Of a DNA stretch of 64,000 nt, positions 44,340 through 54,306 are shown in pieces; the first letter of the stretch is position 1; every line of letters begins with the position of its first letter. The position numbers and the translations under genes are program-made. Location of the stretch: positions 1,888,501 through 1,952,500 of the forward strand of contig OY757011.1 of NCBI GenBank assembly GCA_963580285.1, written 5' to 3'. Origin of the DNA: Lucinisca nassula. Its lineage: Eukaryota; Mollusca; Bivalvia; Lucinida; Lucinidae. The notes below the pieces were generated by a model that was given only the letters and a program-made list of their open reading frames with translations, searched no databases and was not told the DNA's origin.

Positions 44340-44824
44340 CGATTCTGCGTTGGAATGGAGTCGAGTGTTGAATATTATGAAATTTCCACTTCGAAACCAT
44401 GCACGTTTATTTTTCTGAGGCTACTCCTAAGAGGTTGTCATTTGTATTTTCCTATTGATTGATTGTTTTGGGTGTAACGATACTTCAATTCTTGTGGGTC
44501 ATTTGTTGTCGTCTCCCAGAGAAAGGAGAAGATACAAACACTGATAGGTAGGGGCAGAGCAGAAAGAGGAACATGAATGGACGTGTTGAAATAGCAGAAA
44601 TAACAACACTCTCCCTCTACCCTCACCTGCTGCAAGGACAGCAGGCCTTTCCCAATTATAAGCCAATATCAGTTGGACGCCCCAGTGAGGCAAGGTGCAC
44701 GTCAAGTAGTTTGCTATATTTTTAATTGTGTTGGTTCACGTCTTGCTTGGTTAGTAGCTTTGTGTCACTAATAGTTTCGTGTCTGGTATTTAGATGTATT
44801 TGTTTACGTGTCTTTTCCTGAGTA
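44340..44824. other. Unassigned stretch
   Basis: A block near 44720-44820 (GGTTCACGTCTTGC, ACGTGTCTTTTCCTGAGT) weakly resembles the F repeat. No gene recognised. Confidence 0.4.
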
Positions 44825-45041
44825 ACCATAAGGATAACACATCCATGTGACATAGTATACTCTTTAATTTAATATAAAAACGGTAATTTGTTTCTGAGGA
44901 AAGGTTGTGTTGTTTTGTCTTATTTATACTCGTAATGTAGATTGTGGCTTTTCGTAAGAACCCGCCTCCAATGAGTACACACAATCTACATCTCGAGACA
45001 GAAATGAGGAAAGTAATGTGTACACCTGCACACCCCTGTTT

Positions 45042-45045
45042 GTTC
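45042..45045. other. Target-site duplication GTTC, left copy
   Basis: Matches GTTC at 53246-53249 directly outside the other LTR; both lie in HP-B sequence. Confidence 0.85.
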
Positions 45046-46074
45046 TGTAACGTGTACCGTGCAATGTATGGGCAAGGTAATAGATATATGAATTTTCCAC
45101 AGGTTTATGATTGGTACAATATGAATGGTATGGTTAAAGGGTTAGACAATAAATTTCCTTAAAGCTTCTTTGCTTGAAGTAAAAGAAATGATTGGAGAGA
45201 ACAAAAAAAAAGATTGGTACAATTATCTGAATCGCGGTATAAACAAGTTTGAAACAATCAATTCATTGCAGCTTCAACAGCTTTGCTTTATGCCTAGCCT
45301 CAACTCTGTATATACTTCTTTGGTATGAGACCGAAGGTATGAGACCTACAGTACGAAACCTTCTCTATGGAACCTGTATTATACTAGGTATCAGCTCAAC
45401 AAGGAGAATTCTTAATTCTGAGCAGTGCTGCAACTTAAAGAATACTCCAATGCCTTGCTGGACCCTTTCTCTATATATTCCAAATTCAAGCAATACCTGC
45501 GACCCGGTATGCTCTGCTAGGTTTATAGGACTATCTGATGTGAGTTTGCACTGCAACTAAGATAGCCTATTTCACCTTGCAATATATTTTACCAAAGTCC
45601 CAATGATACTCCTTGAATCAACTGCGATGTGCACTCTTCGACGACAGACAGACAACTCCCTGTGGGCGCCGATATTCGCTTTATATATACCCGTGATCAC
45701 GTGACCATATTACAACGTCACCTTCTCGGTGCTTTCCGTAACTCCGAACATGACCGACAGCTTCCAACGGCCTTCAATAAGCGTCCCTCATACTGTTAAA
45801 TTTAATAAGCGTCTGATTGATCTACAACTGATTAGCCGTTTATTTCAGTATTAACCTCAATTTTCTCGATAGAAAGGCCAGGCATAAAGCAAAGAATCAA
45901 TTTTAACAATATTATATGGCGTGATCGGGCAGTGACACAAAGTTATAAAGAAATTACAATAATGTTTACCGTTTGGAGCAGACGTTCAATTCGACTTCCG
46001 TTTTGTACAAGTAAGACTTTCAAAAAAAAAAAAAAAAAAAAGGTATAACTAATCACCGAACCAACTTTGTTACA
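45046..46074 (-). repeat. 3' LTR
   Basis: 1,029 bp, TGTAAC...GTTACA. Nearly identical to 52221-53245; the A run near 46022-46041 is about 4 bases longer. It contains short frames (103 and 63 codons) that are identical in both LTRs and not evidence of coding. Confidence 0.97.
45679..45690 (-). promoter_or_regulatory. TATA box in the 3' LTR
   Basis: GTATATATAAAG on the minus strand, directly preceded by the palindrome CACGTGATCACG, which contains an E-box CACGTG. The same motif in the 5' LTR lies at 52854-52865. Confidence 0.65.
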
Positions 46075-46090
46075 CTACCCACGCCTCCGT
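46075..46090 (-). other. Polypurine tract candidate
   Basis: GGAGGCGTGGGTAG on the minus strand lies directly upstream of the 3' LTR. It contains a C and two T, so it is an imperfect tract; its position is the main support. Confidence 0.45.
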
Positions 46091-46319
46091 TTTAAGCGAC
46101 CCGCTAACAAAAACATATATTCAGTACAAACACATAAACTCAGAAATTACTACTTTTATTAAGCTCCCAGCTCAAGTAATATTTAGACAACTATCACTAC
46201 TCTTTTTCCAATACTGATTTTCCTACAGTATTATTATCAATAAAATGAAAAGAGGCAGAAAAAAAATAGCTTAACTGCTATCAGAAACTCTGTATTTCTT
46301 GGTATATCTTTCTTTCATA

Positions 46320-49300
46320 TTACTGGGCACTATTTCTGTGACCCCATGTTATGTGAGTGTAAAATTCAAGTTTGTTCTGACATTCAACCCCACAAACATT
46401 ACACTTGAATGGGTTATTGATTGAATGAATGCCTTGATGCATAAAGTACATGACTTGTTCTTTGAAACTTATGTCACAGTAGCCACACTGAAACACTTTT
46501 TCTGTCGGACTGTTATTCATTTCTTCCTGCTCCTCTGTCTGCACTTTCTTATCCTCAACTTCATTTACTGTCTGTGCGCTAGTTTCAGCAGTTTCTGTTC
46601 TGGCTTGAACTCTCTTATTGCTTTTCTCAAACTTTTGCTCCTTATTCGCTACAGTTTTATTCTTATCAGGAGTAATAGTAGACACTCCTGATTGTGCTGA
46701 CTCCTGGCTTACTTGATCAATTCTACTGTCCTTACTAATCAGTTCATGACATTCCTTCTTTCTTTTAACTGGAGCACTAACTGGAAGTGGACTTGTGCGT
46801 TTGCGAATGAAGGGTCCTGAGACCACTTCAGGAGTTTCTTCAATTTCCACATCTGGATCTGAGTCCCAGTCACTGTCTTTATCCATATTTGATGTCTGCG
46901 TAGAACATCCTGCTTTCTCCTGACCATGTTCTCGCTTCATGTGGCGTTTCCTATACTCATCCCTTTTAAATGTCTTATCACATATCTCACACTTGACCAT
47001 TTTCTCAGCACTTGACTTTGCACAACTCAGCACATGTTCTTCAAAGCTCTGGCCTGTTGTAACCTTGTCCTTGCAAACCGGGCAAATAATCTTTGCTGCA
47101 GAAACAGTCGGCTGGGTGCGTGGTGTTTGCTTAGTTTTCGCCATTTCACACCTGCAAATAGAAAAGACATAATCTTTAAGCCACTCTGGTTTTCTAACTT
47201 TCCTCCCCCTTATGGTATGCTGCTCTTCTTCTTCTCCTTCTGCAACTTCTGTTTCCTTAATTTCCTGCCCCATGTCTTGTCCATCATGTGGCAAACTTTG
47301 CACTTCGTCTGTATTTAATTCCTCTGTCTGAGCCATTTCTTCGCCTCTCAGTATCTGACTCTTGGTCTTCATCATTCTATCTGCATGAATGACTTGTATT
47401 GATCCGTTCCTTCCGCAATTTACTTTGTACAATACATCGCATATTTTCCCCTTTACTTCAAAGGGACCTTTCCAAAACATTGTGAATTTGGGTGAAAATC
47501 CAACTCTTTTGACAGGAAATAAAACATAAACTTGTTCTCCAGCAGCAAATGTCTCGTAAGATAGTGAAGTATCATGATATCTTTTCTGTCGCAAAATTGC
47601 CATGCCTGTGTGTGCTCTCACGAACTTATAAGCATTTTCCATTTGTTCTTGAAGTTCCCAGACCCACTGGTTTGGCGGTATGGCTTTGATACCAGCTGGC
47701 ATATCATATACTAATTCTATGGGTGTCGTCGTTTCTCGTCCCAGCATCATTTTGTTTGGGCTTATGCCAGTGGTCTCATGCTCTGCTGCTCTATAGGCCA
47801 TCGTTACGAAGGGAAGTTGTTTGTCCCAGTTTCTATGATTCTCATCCACAAATGCACTGAGCATAGTACATAAAGTACGGTTGAATCTTTCCACCATTCC
47901 GTCGGATTCTGGGTGGTATGGTGTAGTCTGAGTCTTTTCAATTTGTAACAGTCGGCACATTTCTTTGAACAATTTACTGACGAACTGTCTTCCTTGATCC
48001 GAATGTATTTTCCTTGGCACACCGTAACGGGAAATAACTTCTTTCACCATGATCTCAGCCACTGTAGATGCTTCCATGTTTTGCATTGGGAAGCTTTCAG
48101 TCCATTTTGTAAAATAGTCTGCTACGACTAATATATACTTATTCCCACTTTCGGTTTGGGGTAGCTCTCCAAGGATATCTACTGCAATCTTCTCCATTGG
48201 ATACCCACTTCTGGTTATGACCATTGGTGCCTTCTTTGTTCTGCTAGGGCCTTTCCGTCTTGCACAAGTTTCACAGCCATTCACATATGTTCTGACATCA
48301 TTTTGTAAACCTGGCCAATAAAATCGTTGTCTTACTTTCCATAATGTCTTCTTTATTCCGAGATGCCCTGATGATTTTACGTCATGTGAGAAATTTAAAA
48401 CTGTTCTTCTTTGCTTAAGGGGAATAACCACCTGCCAGTTGATTTGATCTGTTTCAAGAATGTCCCATCTTCTGACTAACAGGTTGTCTCTCACAGCTAG
48501 TCTTTCCCACTGGCTCCATAAGGATCTGAGAAAGTAGCTTCTGTCCATAATATCTTTTGAGTCAGGTCGAGCCCCTTTTGTTATCCATTCTTTAACACTT
48601 TGTATATCATCGTCCTCGTCCTGTTCTGCTCTAAGATCCAGTGAGCTCGACTCATTATCCGAAGTGTGTGTCAAAGCTTCAATACGACTTATCCTTAAAT
48701 TTGGTGATTTCTCCGGCTTTGTACAGTCTAGACCACACTGTTTACATATTTGCCTACTTAAACCATCTGCATTTTTGTGAAGTCTTCCGGCTCTATGTTC
48801 TATTTTCATATCATATGCCGATAATATTTCGAGCCACCTAGCAATTTGACCCTCAGGATTCTTGAAATTCATTATCCATTTAAGTGATCCGTGGTCTGTT
48901 CGTAGCAGAAACTGCTTCCCATACAGATAGTGTCTAAAATGTTTTACATAATTAACCACGGCTAAGAGTTCTTTTCGTGTGACGCAATATTGCCTCTCTG
49001 ATTTCGTTAGAGTGCGACTGGCATAAGCTATGACATGCTCCATGCCATCAACTTTTTGTGATAAGACTGCTGCAATGGAAACATTACTTGCGTCTGTATC
49101 CAATATGAATGGTTTCTGGAAATCAGGATGCGAAAGTATTGGCGCTTCTGTCAGCTTCTTTTTCAATGTGTTAAAAGCAGTATTACATTCCTCTGTCCAG
49201 GCGAATGCTTGGCCCTTCTCTGTTAATTTGTGAAGAGGTTTGGCAATTTCTGAAAATTGAAAAATGAAGCGTCTATAATAACTACATAGCCCAAGAAATG

Positions 49301-52139
49301 AGCGAACATCACGTACGCACTTTGGTACTGGCCAATTCCGTACAGCCTCTGTTTTCTTGGGGTCTGTTTTAATGCCTTGAGCTGTGACAATATGTCCCAA
49401 AAATTCCACCTCAGTTGCAAACAATTTACACTTTCTAGGCTTCAGTTTAAGACCCGCTTCTCTAAATCGTTCGAACACTTTGCTCAATTTCTCAATCATG
49501 TTATTAAATGATACTCCCGTGACAATTATGTCATCTAGATAAATCAAACATATCTGCCAATGCAGGCCTGCCAAAACCGTCTCCATCAGCCTCTCAAACG
49601 TTGCAGGCGCGTTACAAAGACCAAACGGCATTACTTTGAACTCGAATAAGCCTAACCTGCTCGAAAATGCAGTTTTCTCGCGATCTGTATCATCTACGTC
49701 CACCTGCCAATAACCTGAATTCATATCAAGGCACGAAAACCACTTATTTCCGGCAAGCTGGTCTAAAGATTCATCCACCCTTGGTAGGGGATACGCGTCC
49801 TTGATAGTTATATCATTCAGGCGTCTATAATCCACACAAAACCTTTGTGTGCCGTCTTTCTTTTTCACTAAAACAATGCTGCTAGCCCATGGACTTTTTG
49901 ACGGTTGAATGACATCTTTGTCTAGCATCTCTGTGATCTGCTGATCGACCTCTGTATTCATATGCACTGGGACCCGTCTGGGAGGTTGTTTAATTGGCCG
50001 GGCATCCCTAGTAGGTATCTTGTGCTTGATGATCCCAGTTCGTCCTAGGTCTGAATCATTCTTTGAAAACACATCTGAGTATTTTGATATCAGCTTGGCA
50101 ACCTCATGCTGCTGTTCAGGCTTTAAGTCTATGCAAGTCCTTTTACACAGATCTTGTAAGTGCTCTGGCACAGTTATACTAGTTTTAGTGATTGTCAAGT
50201 CTGGCTTTAACTTTCGTACTTCAGTCACTGGACTTGCTGTCGCCACATGTGTACCTTCATAAACTGTTTGGCACTCGTTTGTAAGGTTCATAATTCGTAT
50301 GGGCAAGTCCTGTCGCCCATGAGTAAGACTCTTTGCCCCTAAAAATGTTCCTTTTCCAAGCAATTTATCGGCAGGCTCTATCAAACATAAATCTTCCTTT
50401 AAAATTGCCTTTTCTGATACTTTGCCAGGAATTATTAATTCCGATCTGGCTGGTATTGTTACTTTTTCTGATACCACTACCCTATAACACCCTAATGAGC
50501 CTTGGCAGCTTAATGGGCACTTCTTTTCTTTAATGATTAAATTATTTGTTTCAATATCAATATGACCCTTTTCTTGCTTTAAAAAGTCTAGCCCAAGTAT
50601 AACATCAGATTCTACATCTGCAACAATAACATTGCAAACACATTTCATTCCACCAATTATCAGCTCAACTTTTGTTCTTCCTTTAACCCTAAGTGGAGTT
50701 CCTGATGCAGATACAATTTCTCTGCTGAAGTCCTGTAGGTCTGATGAATTATCTTCAATCAGGTGCCATGCTCTTGTTGAAACTATACTTAGTGTCGCTC
50801 CTGTATCGACTAAGCAATCTACATCATACCCATTCAATCTAGCTTTTGCATATAGTCCTGCTCCTTGAAAATTAGTTACATTAATTTTGCCATTTTCATC
50901 CGACTCGGTTTTGTCTGTTTGCAATTTCTTATATTTAGGACAATTGTAACGGAGATGGTCTTCTGAGCCGCAATCAAAACACTTACGTCTGGCATTCTGC
51001 TGTCTCGCACCAGGTCTCGAATTAAAATTTCGCCTTCTAGGGTTGAACGTGTTTGAACCGCCCCCAGAAGCATGTGAGTTATTACGCTGAGACAATATTT
51101 CTAGGGATTTTTGCATGCTTACCATAGTTTCTTTCAACTCCTTTAGCTCACTGTTTGGCAGTGTTGATGTATGCGAAGATGAATCTTGATCATTTACTGA
51201 CCGCATGAAACCTTGACCCTCAGCATGCTTACGTTCTGCTTTATTAAAAGCTTCAAGTTCTACTGCGTGTCGCACAGCCATATTTAAGCTTGTTGGGCGA
51301 GCCTGTTTTATTCTTAACCTCATATCAGAACTTACAAGAGCATCAATGAATTGCTCTTTAGCGAGGGTCTCTCGAACATCTGATGGGGCTGTTGGGTAGG
51401 CTAAGTTTGTCAGTCGCCAAACATCTTGTCCGAGCTCAGTTAGAGATTCAGAAGCACGTTGTCTCCTTTCCTTCATTTGCACCCTATATAGTTCCGTCTG
51501 ATTGGGTGGAGCAAATCTTTCTTCAAGTGCTTTTGAAAGTTCTGTGTAGTCACTTGATTTGTTTGCCAGGTTTCCAAATACACCTTGAGCTTGGCCTCGC
51601 AATGACACAGCTAAGTAAAGCCCTTTTTCCTTGTCAGACCATCCATTTATCTCCGCGCAAGCATCGAAATGCGCCTTATAGTCCGACCAATGTCCGGTAC
51701 CATCATAAGTTGCAGGCTTTATTTTCGACCCAACATTTTTCTTGCTCGACGATAAAGTATCAGCCTCATGTTTTTGCTTTTGTTTTGGAGTTGATGTCAA
51801 AGGATAAAAGTCATTTTGGTTAGTACCGGCGCGCCCAGCCTGTTCCAGCATTTGCGCGGTTCTTCCAACCTGGGGTGTGAGGCAAGGAGGTGTTCTCAAA
51901 CCTGTTCTATTATGAACAAATTCTGGAACCTTTGTTGACAGTTTTCGTGGCCTTGTCTTTTGCAATAGAGGGCTTGGCATGTGTCCAGAATCACCATCTT
52001 GCACATTCAGATCATGCAACTGTCTTTCAAGCATTGTAATTTCAGTATTTAATTTGCTCATCTCATTTTGCAACCTTTTTGTTTCAAGCCGCCTGTCCAT
52101 ACTAAGCATTCTACTCTCAAATTCAGTAGTCTCATCCAT
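46320..52139 (-). CDS. Gag-Pol polyprotein of Ty3/Gypsy element with C-terminal zinc fingers
   Basis: One unbroken frame of 1,939 residues starts at the first ATG after the primer site. In order: coiled coil (about 18-46); Gag core (about 140-300); CCHC knuckle C387, C390, H395, C400; aspartic protease D445-T-G-A and ILGLDFL 514-520; RT (about 705-920) with D805 and YLDD 867-870; RNase H with D1014/D1016, E1057, D1082; integrase zinc site H1252, H1259, C1289, C1292 and catalytic D1321, D1381, E1417 (35-residue D-E spacing); a GPF motif at 1558-1560. After an acidic stretch come four fingers: C1686/C1689/H1702/C1706, C1717/C1720/H1733/H1738, C1885/C1888/H1901/H1905, C1913/C1916/H1929/H1934, each with 12 residues between the middle ligands. 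No frameshift or stop separates Gag from Pol. The fingers may bind DNA, RNA or the integration target; that is inference. Confidence 0.95.
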   Translation of the reverse strand: MDETTEFESRMLSMDRRLETKRLQNEMSKLNTEITMLERQLHDLNVQDGDSGHMPSPLLQKTRPRKLSTKVPEFVHNRTGLRTPPCLTPQVGRTAQMLEQAGRAGTNQNDFYPLTSTPKQKQKHEADTLSSSKKNVGSKIKPATYDGTGHWSDYKAHFDACAEINGWSDKEKGLYLAVSLRGQAQGVFGNLANKSSDYTELSKALEERFAPPNQTELYRVQMKERRQRASESLTELGQDVWRLTNLAYPTAPSDVRETLAKEQFIDALVSSDMRLRIKQARPTSLNMAVRHAVELEAFNKAERKHAEGQGFMRSVNDQDSSSHTSTLPNSELKELKETMVSMQKSLEILSQRNNSHASGGGSNTFNPRRRNFNSRPGARQQNARRKCFDCGSEDHLRYNCPKYKKLQTDKTESDENGKINVTNFQGAGLYAKARLNGYDVDCLVDTGATLSIVSTRAWHLIEDNSSDLQDFSREIVSASGTPLRVKGRTKVELIIGGMKCVCNVIVADVESDVILGLDFLKQEKGHIDIETNNLIIKEKKCPLSCQGSLGCYRVVVSEKVTIPARSELIIPGKVSEKAILKEDLCLIEPADKLLGKGTFLGAKSLTHGRQDLPIRIMNLTNECQTVYEGTHVATASPVTEVRKLKPDLTITKTSITVPEHLQDLCKRTCIDLKPEQQHEVAKLISKYSDVFSKNDSDLGRTGIIKHKIPTRDARPIKQPPRRVPVHMNTEVDQQITEMLDKDVIQPSKSPWASSIVLVKKKDGTQRFCVDYRRLNDITIKDAYPLPRVDESLDQLAGNKWFSCLDMNSGYWQVDVDDTDREKTAFSSRLGLFEFKVMPFGLCNAPATFERLMETVLAGLHWQICLIYLDDIIVTGVSFNNMIEKLSKVFERFREAGLKLKPRKCKLFATEVEFLGHIVTAQGIKTDPKKTEAVRNWPVPKCVRDVRSFLGLCSYYRRFIFQFSEIAKPLHKLTEKGQAFAWTEECNTAFNTLKKKLTEAPILSHPDFQKPFILDTDASNVSIAAVLSQKVDGMEHVIAYASRTLTKSERQYCVTRKELLAVVNYVKHFRHYLYGKQFLLRTDHGSLKWIMNFKNPEGQIARWLEILSAYDMKIEHRAGRLHKNADGLSRQICKQCGLDCTKPEKSPNLRISRIEALTHTSDNESSSLDLRAEQDEDDDIQSVKEWITKGARPDSKDIMDRSYFLRSLWSQWERLAVRDNLLVRRWDILETDQINWQVVIPLKQRRTVLNFSHDVKSSGHLGIKKTLWKVRQRFYWPGLQNDVRTYVNGCETCARRKGPSRTKKAPMVITRSGYPMEKIAVDILGELPQTESGNKYILVVADYFTKWTESFPMQNMEASTVAEIMVKEVISRYGVPRKIHSDQGRQFVSKLFKEMCRLLQIEKTQTTPYHPESDGMVERFNRTLCTMLSAFVDENHRNWDKQLPFVTMAYRAAEHETTGISPNKMMLGRETTTPIELVYDMPAGIKAIPPNQWVWELQEQMENAYKFVRAHTGMAILRQKRYHDTSLSYETFAAGEQVYVLFPVKRVGFSPKFTMFWKGPFEVKGKICDVLYKVNCGRNGSIQVIHADRMMKTKSQILRGEEMAQTEELNTDEVQSLPHDGQDMGQEIKETEVAEGEEEEQHTIRGRKVRKPEWLKDYVFSICRCEMAKTKQTPRTQPTVSAAKIICPVCKDKVTTGQSFEEHVLSCAKSSAEKMVKCEICDKTFKRDEYRKRHMKREHGQEKAGCSTQTSNMDKDSDWDSDPDVEIEETPEVVSGPFIRKRTSPLPVSAPVKRKKECHELISKDSRIDQVSQESAQSGVSTITPDKNKTVANKEQKFEKSNKRVQARTETAETSAQTVNEVEDKKVQTEEQEEMNNSPTEKVFQCGYCDISFKEQVMYFMHQGIHSINNPFKCNVCGVECQNKLEFYTHITWGHRNSAQ

Positions 52140-52197
52140 TTTATCTCAAATAATTCACTAGTAGCGTAGATGCGTTATAACTGTATGTTATAAAAAT
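52140..52197 (-). other. Leader between primer site and Gag start
   Basis: Only about 58 bp separate the primer binding site from the ATG at 52139, AT-rich, with no upstream ATG in a good context. A short leader leaves little room for a separate packaging signal. Confidence 0.6.
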
Positions 52198-52215
52198 ATC
52201 CCGCCGCTGCCACCA
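52198..52215 (-). promoter_or_regulatory. Primer binding site, tRNA-Leu type
   Basis: TGGTGGCAGCGGCGGGAT on the minus strand begins 5 nt after the 5' LTR. It complements the 3' end of animal tRNA-Leu (AAG type, ending CCACCGCTGCCACCA as I recall) with one mismatch. Confidence 0.75.
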
Positions 52216-52220
52216 AATTC

Positions 52221-53245
52221 TGTAACGTGTACCGTGCAATGTATGGGCAAGGTAATAGATATATGAATTTTCCACAGGTTTATGATTGGTACAATATGAA
52301 TGGTATGGTTAAAGGGTTAGACAATAAATTTCCTTAAAGCTTCTTTGCTTGAAGTAAAAGAAATGATTGGAGAGAACAAAAAAAATGATTGGTACAATTA
52401 TCTGAATCGCGGTATAAACAAGTTTGAAACAATCAATTCATTGCAGCTTCAACAGCTTTGCTTTATGCCTAGCCTCAACTCTGTATATACTTCTTTGGTA
52501 TGAGACCGAAGGTATGAGACCTACAGTACGAAACCTTCTCTATGGAACCTGTATTATACTAGGTATCAGCTCAACAAAGAGAATTCTTAATTCTGAGCAG
52601 TGCTGCAACTTAAAGAATACTCCAATGCCTTGCTGGACCCTTTCTCTATATATTCCAAATTCAAGCAATACCTGCGACCCGGTATGCTCTGCTAGGTTTA
52701 TAGGACTATCTGATGTGAGTTTGCACTGCAACTAAGATAGCCTATTTCACCTTGCAATATATTTTACCAAAGTCCCAATGATACTCCTTGAATCAACTGC
52801 GATGTGCACTCTTCGACGACAGACAGACAACTCCCTGTGGGCGCCGATATTCGCTTTATATATACCCGTGATCACGTGACCATATTACAACGTCACCTTC
52901 TCGGTGCTTTCCGTAACTCCGAACATGACCGACAGCTTCCAACGGCCTTCAATAAGCGTCCCTCATACTGTTAAATTTAATAAGCGTCTGATTGATCTAC
53001 AACTGATTAGCCGTTTATTTCAGTATTAACCTCAATTTTCTCGATAGAAAGGCCAGGCATAAAGCACAGAATCAATTTTAACAATATTATATGGCGTAAT
53101 CGGGCAGTGACACAAAGTTATAAAGAAATTACAATAATGTTTACCGTTTGGAGCAGACGTTCAATTCGACTTCCGTTTTGTACAAGTAAGACTTTCAAAA
53201 AAAAAAAAAAAAGGTATAACTAATCACCGAACCAACTTTGTTACA
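52221..53245 (-). repeat. 5' LTR
   Basis: 1,025 bp. Differences seen against the 3' LTR: A/T near 52386, G/A near 52578, A/C near 53067, G/A near 53098, and the A-run length near 53200. TATA box at 52854-52865 on the minus strand. Confidence 0.97.
52854..52865 (-). promoter_or_regulatory. TATA box in the 5' LTR
   Basis: GTATATATAAAG, minus strand, preceded by CACGTGATCACG; this is the copy that would drive the element's genomic RNA. Confidence 0.7.
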
Positions 53246-53265
53246 GTTCTATATGATATGGGGTT

Positions 53266-53515
53266 TACATGGCGGTTTATGGGCTTGTTTAGTTTTTTAT
53301 GGTTTGTCTTTGTGTATGTCTATCGCTTATATTGTTTGTGTTTGGATAGCCGATTGGCCATTTTGAGGGCAAGTAACTGTCCTTTTGGCATTCCGCTATT
53401 GATGTTTCCATTAAGGTTTGGTTGTTTCATTTTGGGGTTTCTTCACCTATGGTGTCTCTGATGGGAGCTGTGTGTTAATTGTATCGACTCCTGATCATTG
53501 CATTCACTTCTATTT
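53266..53515 (+). repeat. S-family copy nested in HP-B
   Basis: GGCGGTTTATGGGC...TTTTGAGGGCAAGTAACTGTCC...CATTCACTTCTATTTTG; its frame is open to TGA after CTATGGTGTCTC. Confidence 0.85.
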
Positions 53516-53629
53516 TGTTAACGTAATGTTTTTTATTCTGTTTGCAATGGTTGTACTAATTTATACATGACTACTGACTCACTGTATGGAGCTTAGATTC
53601 CTCCATGTGGATAAATTTGTTGTTTGTAT

Positions 53630-53790
53630 TATGTTTGCTACTTCACTGGAACAGAGGGCGGGGGTTGAAGCCCACGGTGTTTTTCCAGTGTCTTATTTGT
53701 TTATTGGCTTTATGTCGTTGGTTCATGTTTCGTGTGATATTTTTGTGTGTGTGCCTCCATGTCGCTTACTTTCTTCAGGTGTTTTGAGAT
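53630..53790 (+). repeat. F repeat, copy 2
   Basis: GGGGGTTGAAGCCC, CCAGTGTCTTATTTG, ATGTCGTTGGTTCATG and CCATGTCGCTTACTTTC align with 29335-29580. Confidence 0.6.
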
Positions 53791-54044
53791 GAATTGTAGC
53801 CCTCCCTGGTCGACCCTTTCTTGCTCGTTTCAATGGTAGGCATATATACGTAGGGAACATCAGATGGGAAATGTGTTGTCTGCCCAGCAAGTATATCCAC
53901 CCTCTGAAATGCATGCTTGTTAAGGTAGGATAATATATCGAGTGGCAAGAAAATAGATATTGGAACAGTTTAAGAGAAACCACGGCGCTTTTGTGTGTAA
54001 AAACGTGTATGCATTTCTTGAGTCCGAGACTGCCATATCCAGAC

Positions 54045-54305
54045 ACAGGCTTATTGTATCGATTCCTGATCATTGCCTTTACTTCTATTTTTATATACAT
54101 GGCCAGTAAAGGACCTGTTTTTGTAGTTGTGTGCTGTGGCCATTTTCATTTTACAATGTGCAGCATTTCTAAACTTTTTCAATGTGTTGTACGACAGTGT
54201 GCCTTACTTACGACCTCATCCTACGTTTTAAGAGCAGTGTGGCGGGCTTTGGACAGTTTAAAGAGGGTAAAATAGAAGTGGAGGCAATGGTCAGGAATCG
54301 ATACA
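54045..54305. repeat. Two S 3'-end fragments in opposite orientation
   Basis: TTGTATCGATTCCTGATCATTG...CTTCTATTTTT (54053-54093, plus) and AAAATAGAAGTGGAGG...ATCGATACAA (54269-54306, minus) bracket about 170 bp of unassigned DNA. Confidence 0.75.
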
Positions 54306-54306
54306 A

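Larger units (their letters stand above)
45046..53245 (-). mobile_element. Complete Ty3/Gypsy LTR retrotransposon
   Basis: An 8,200-bp element on the minus strand with two LTRs starting TGTAAC and ending GTTACA. It has a 4-bp direct repeat GTTC at 45042-45045 and 53246-53249, a tRNA-Leu primer site next to the 5' LTR and one long Gag-Pol frame. The domain order protease, RT, RNase H, integrase is that of Ty3/Gypsy (Metaviridae). By eye the LTRs differ by about four substitutions plus a change in an A run, so the insertion is recent. All parts needed for autonomous transposition appear present. Confidence 0.97.
44826..53531 (-). mobile_element. HP-B MITE split by the Gypsy element and an S copy
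   Basis: HP-B pieces at 44826-45049 (GGATAACACATCCATGTGAC to CCCCTGTTTGTTC), 53246-53268 (GTTCTATATGATATGGGG) and 53516-53531 (TTGTTAACGTAATG) join into one family member. The span marks the outer limits only; most of it is the inserted LTR retrotransposon. Confidence 0.75.

Noticed and set aside
45249..45560. 103-residue protein, repeated at 52424-52735
   Set aside because: It lies in both LTRs of the Gypsy element on the strand opposite to its genes; no family and no context.
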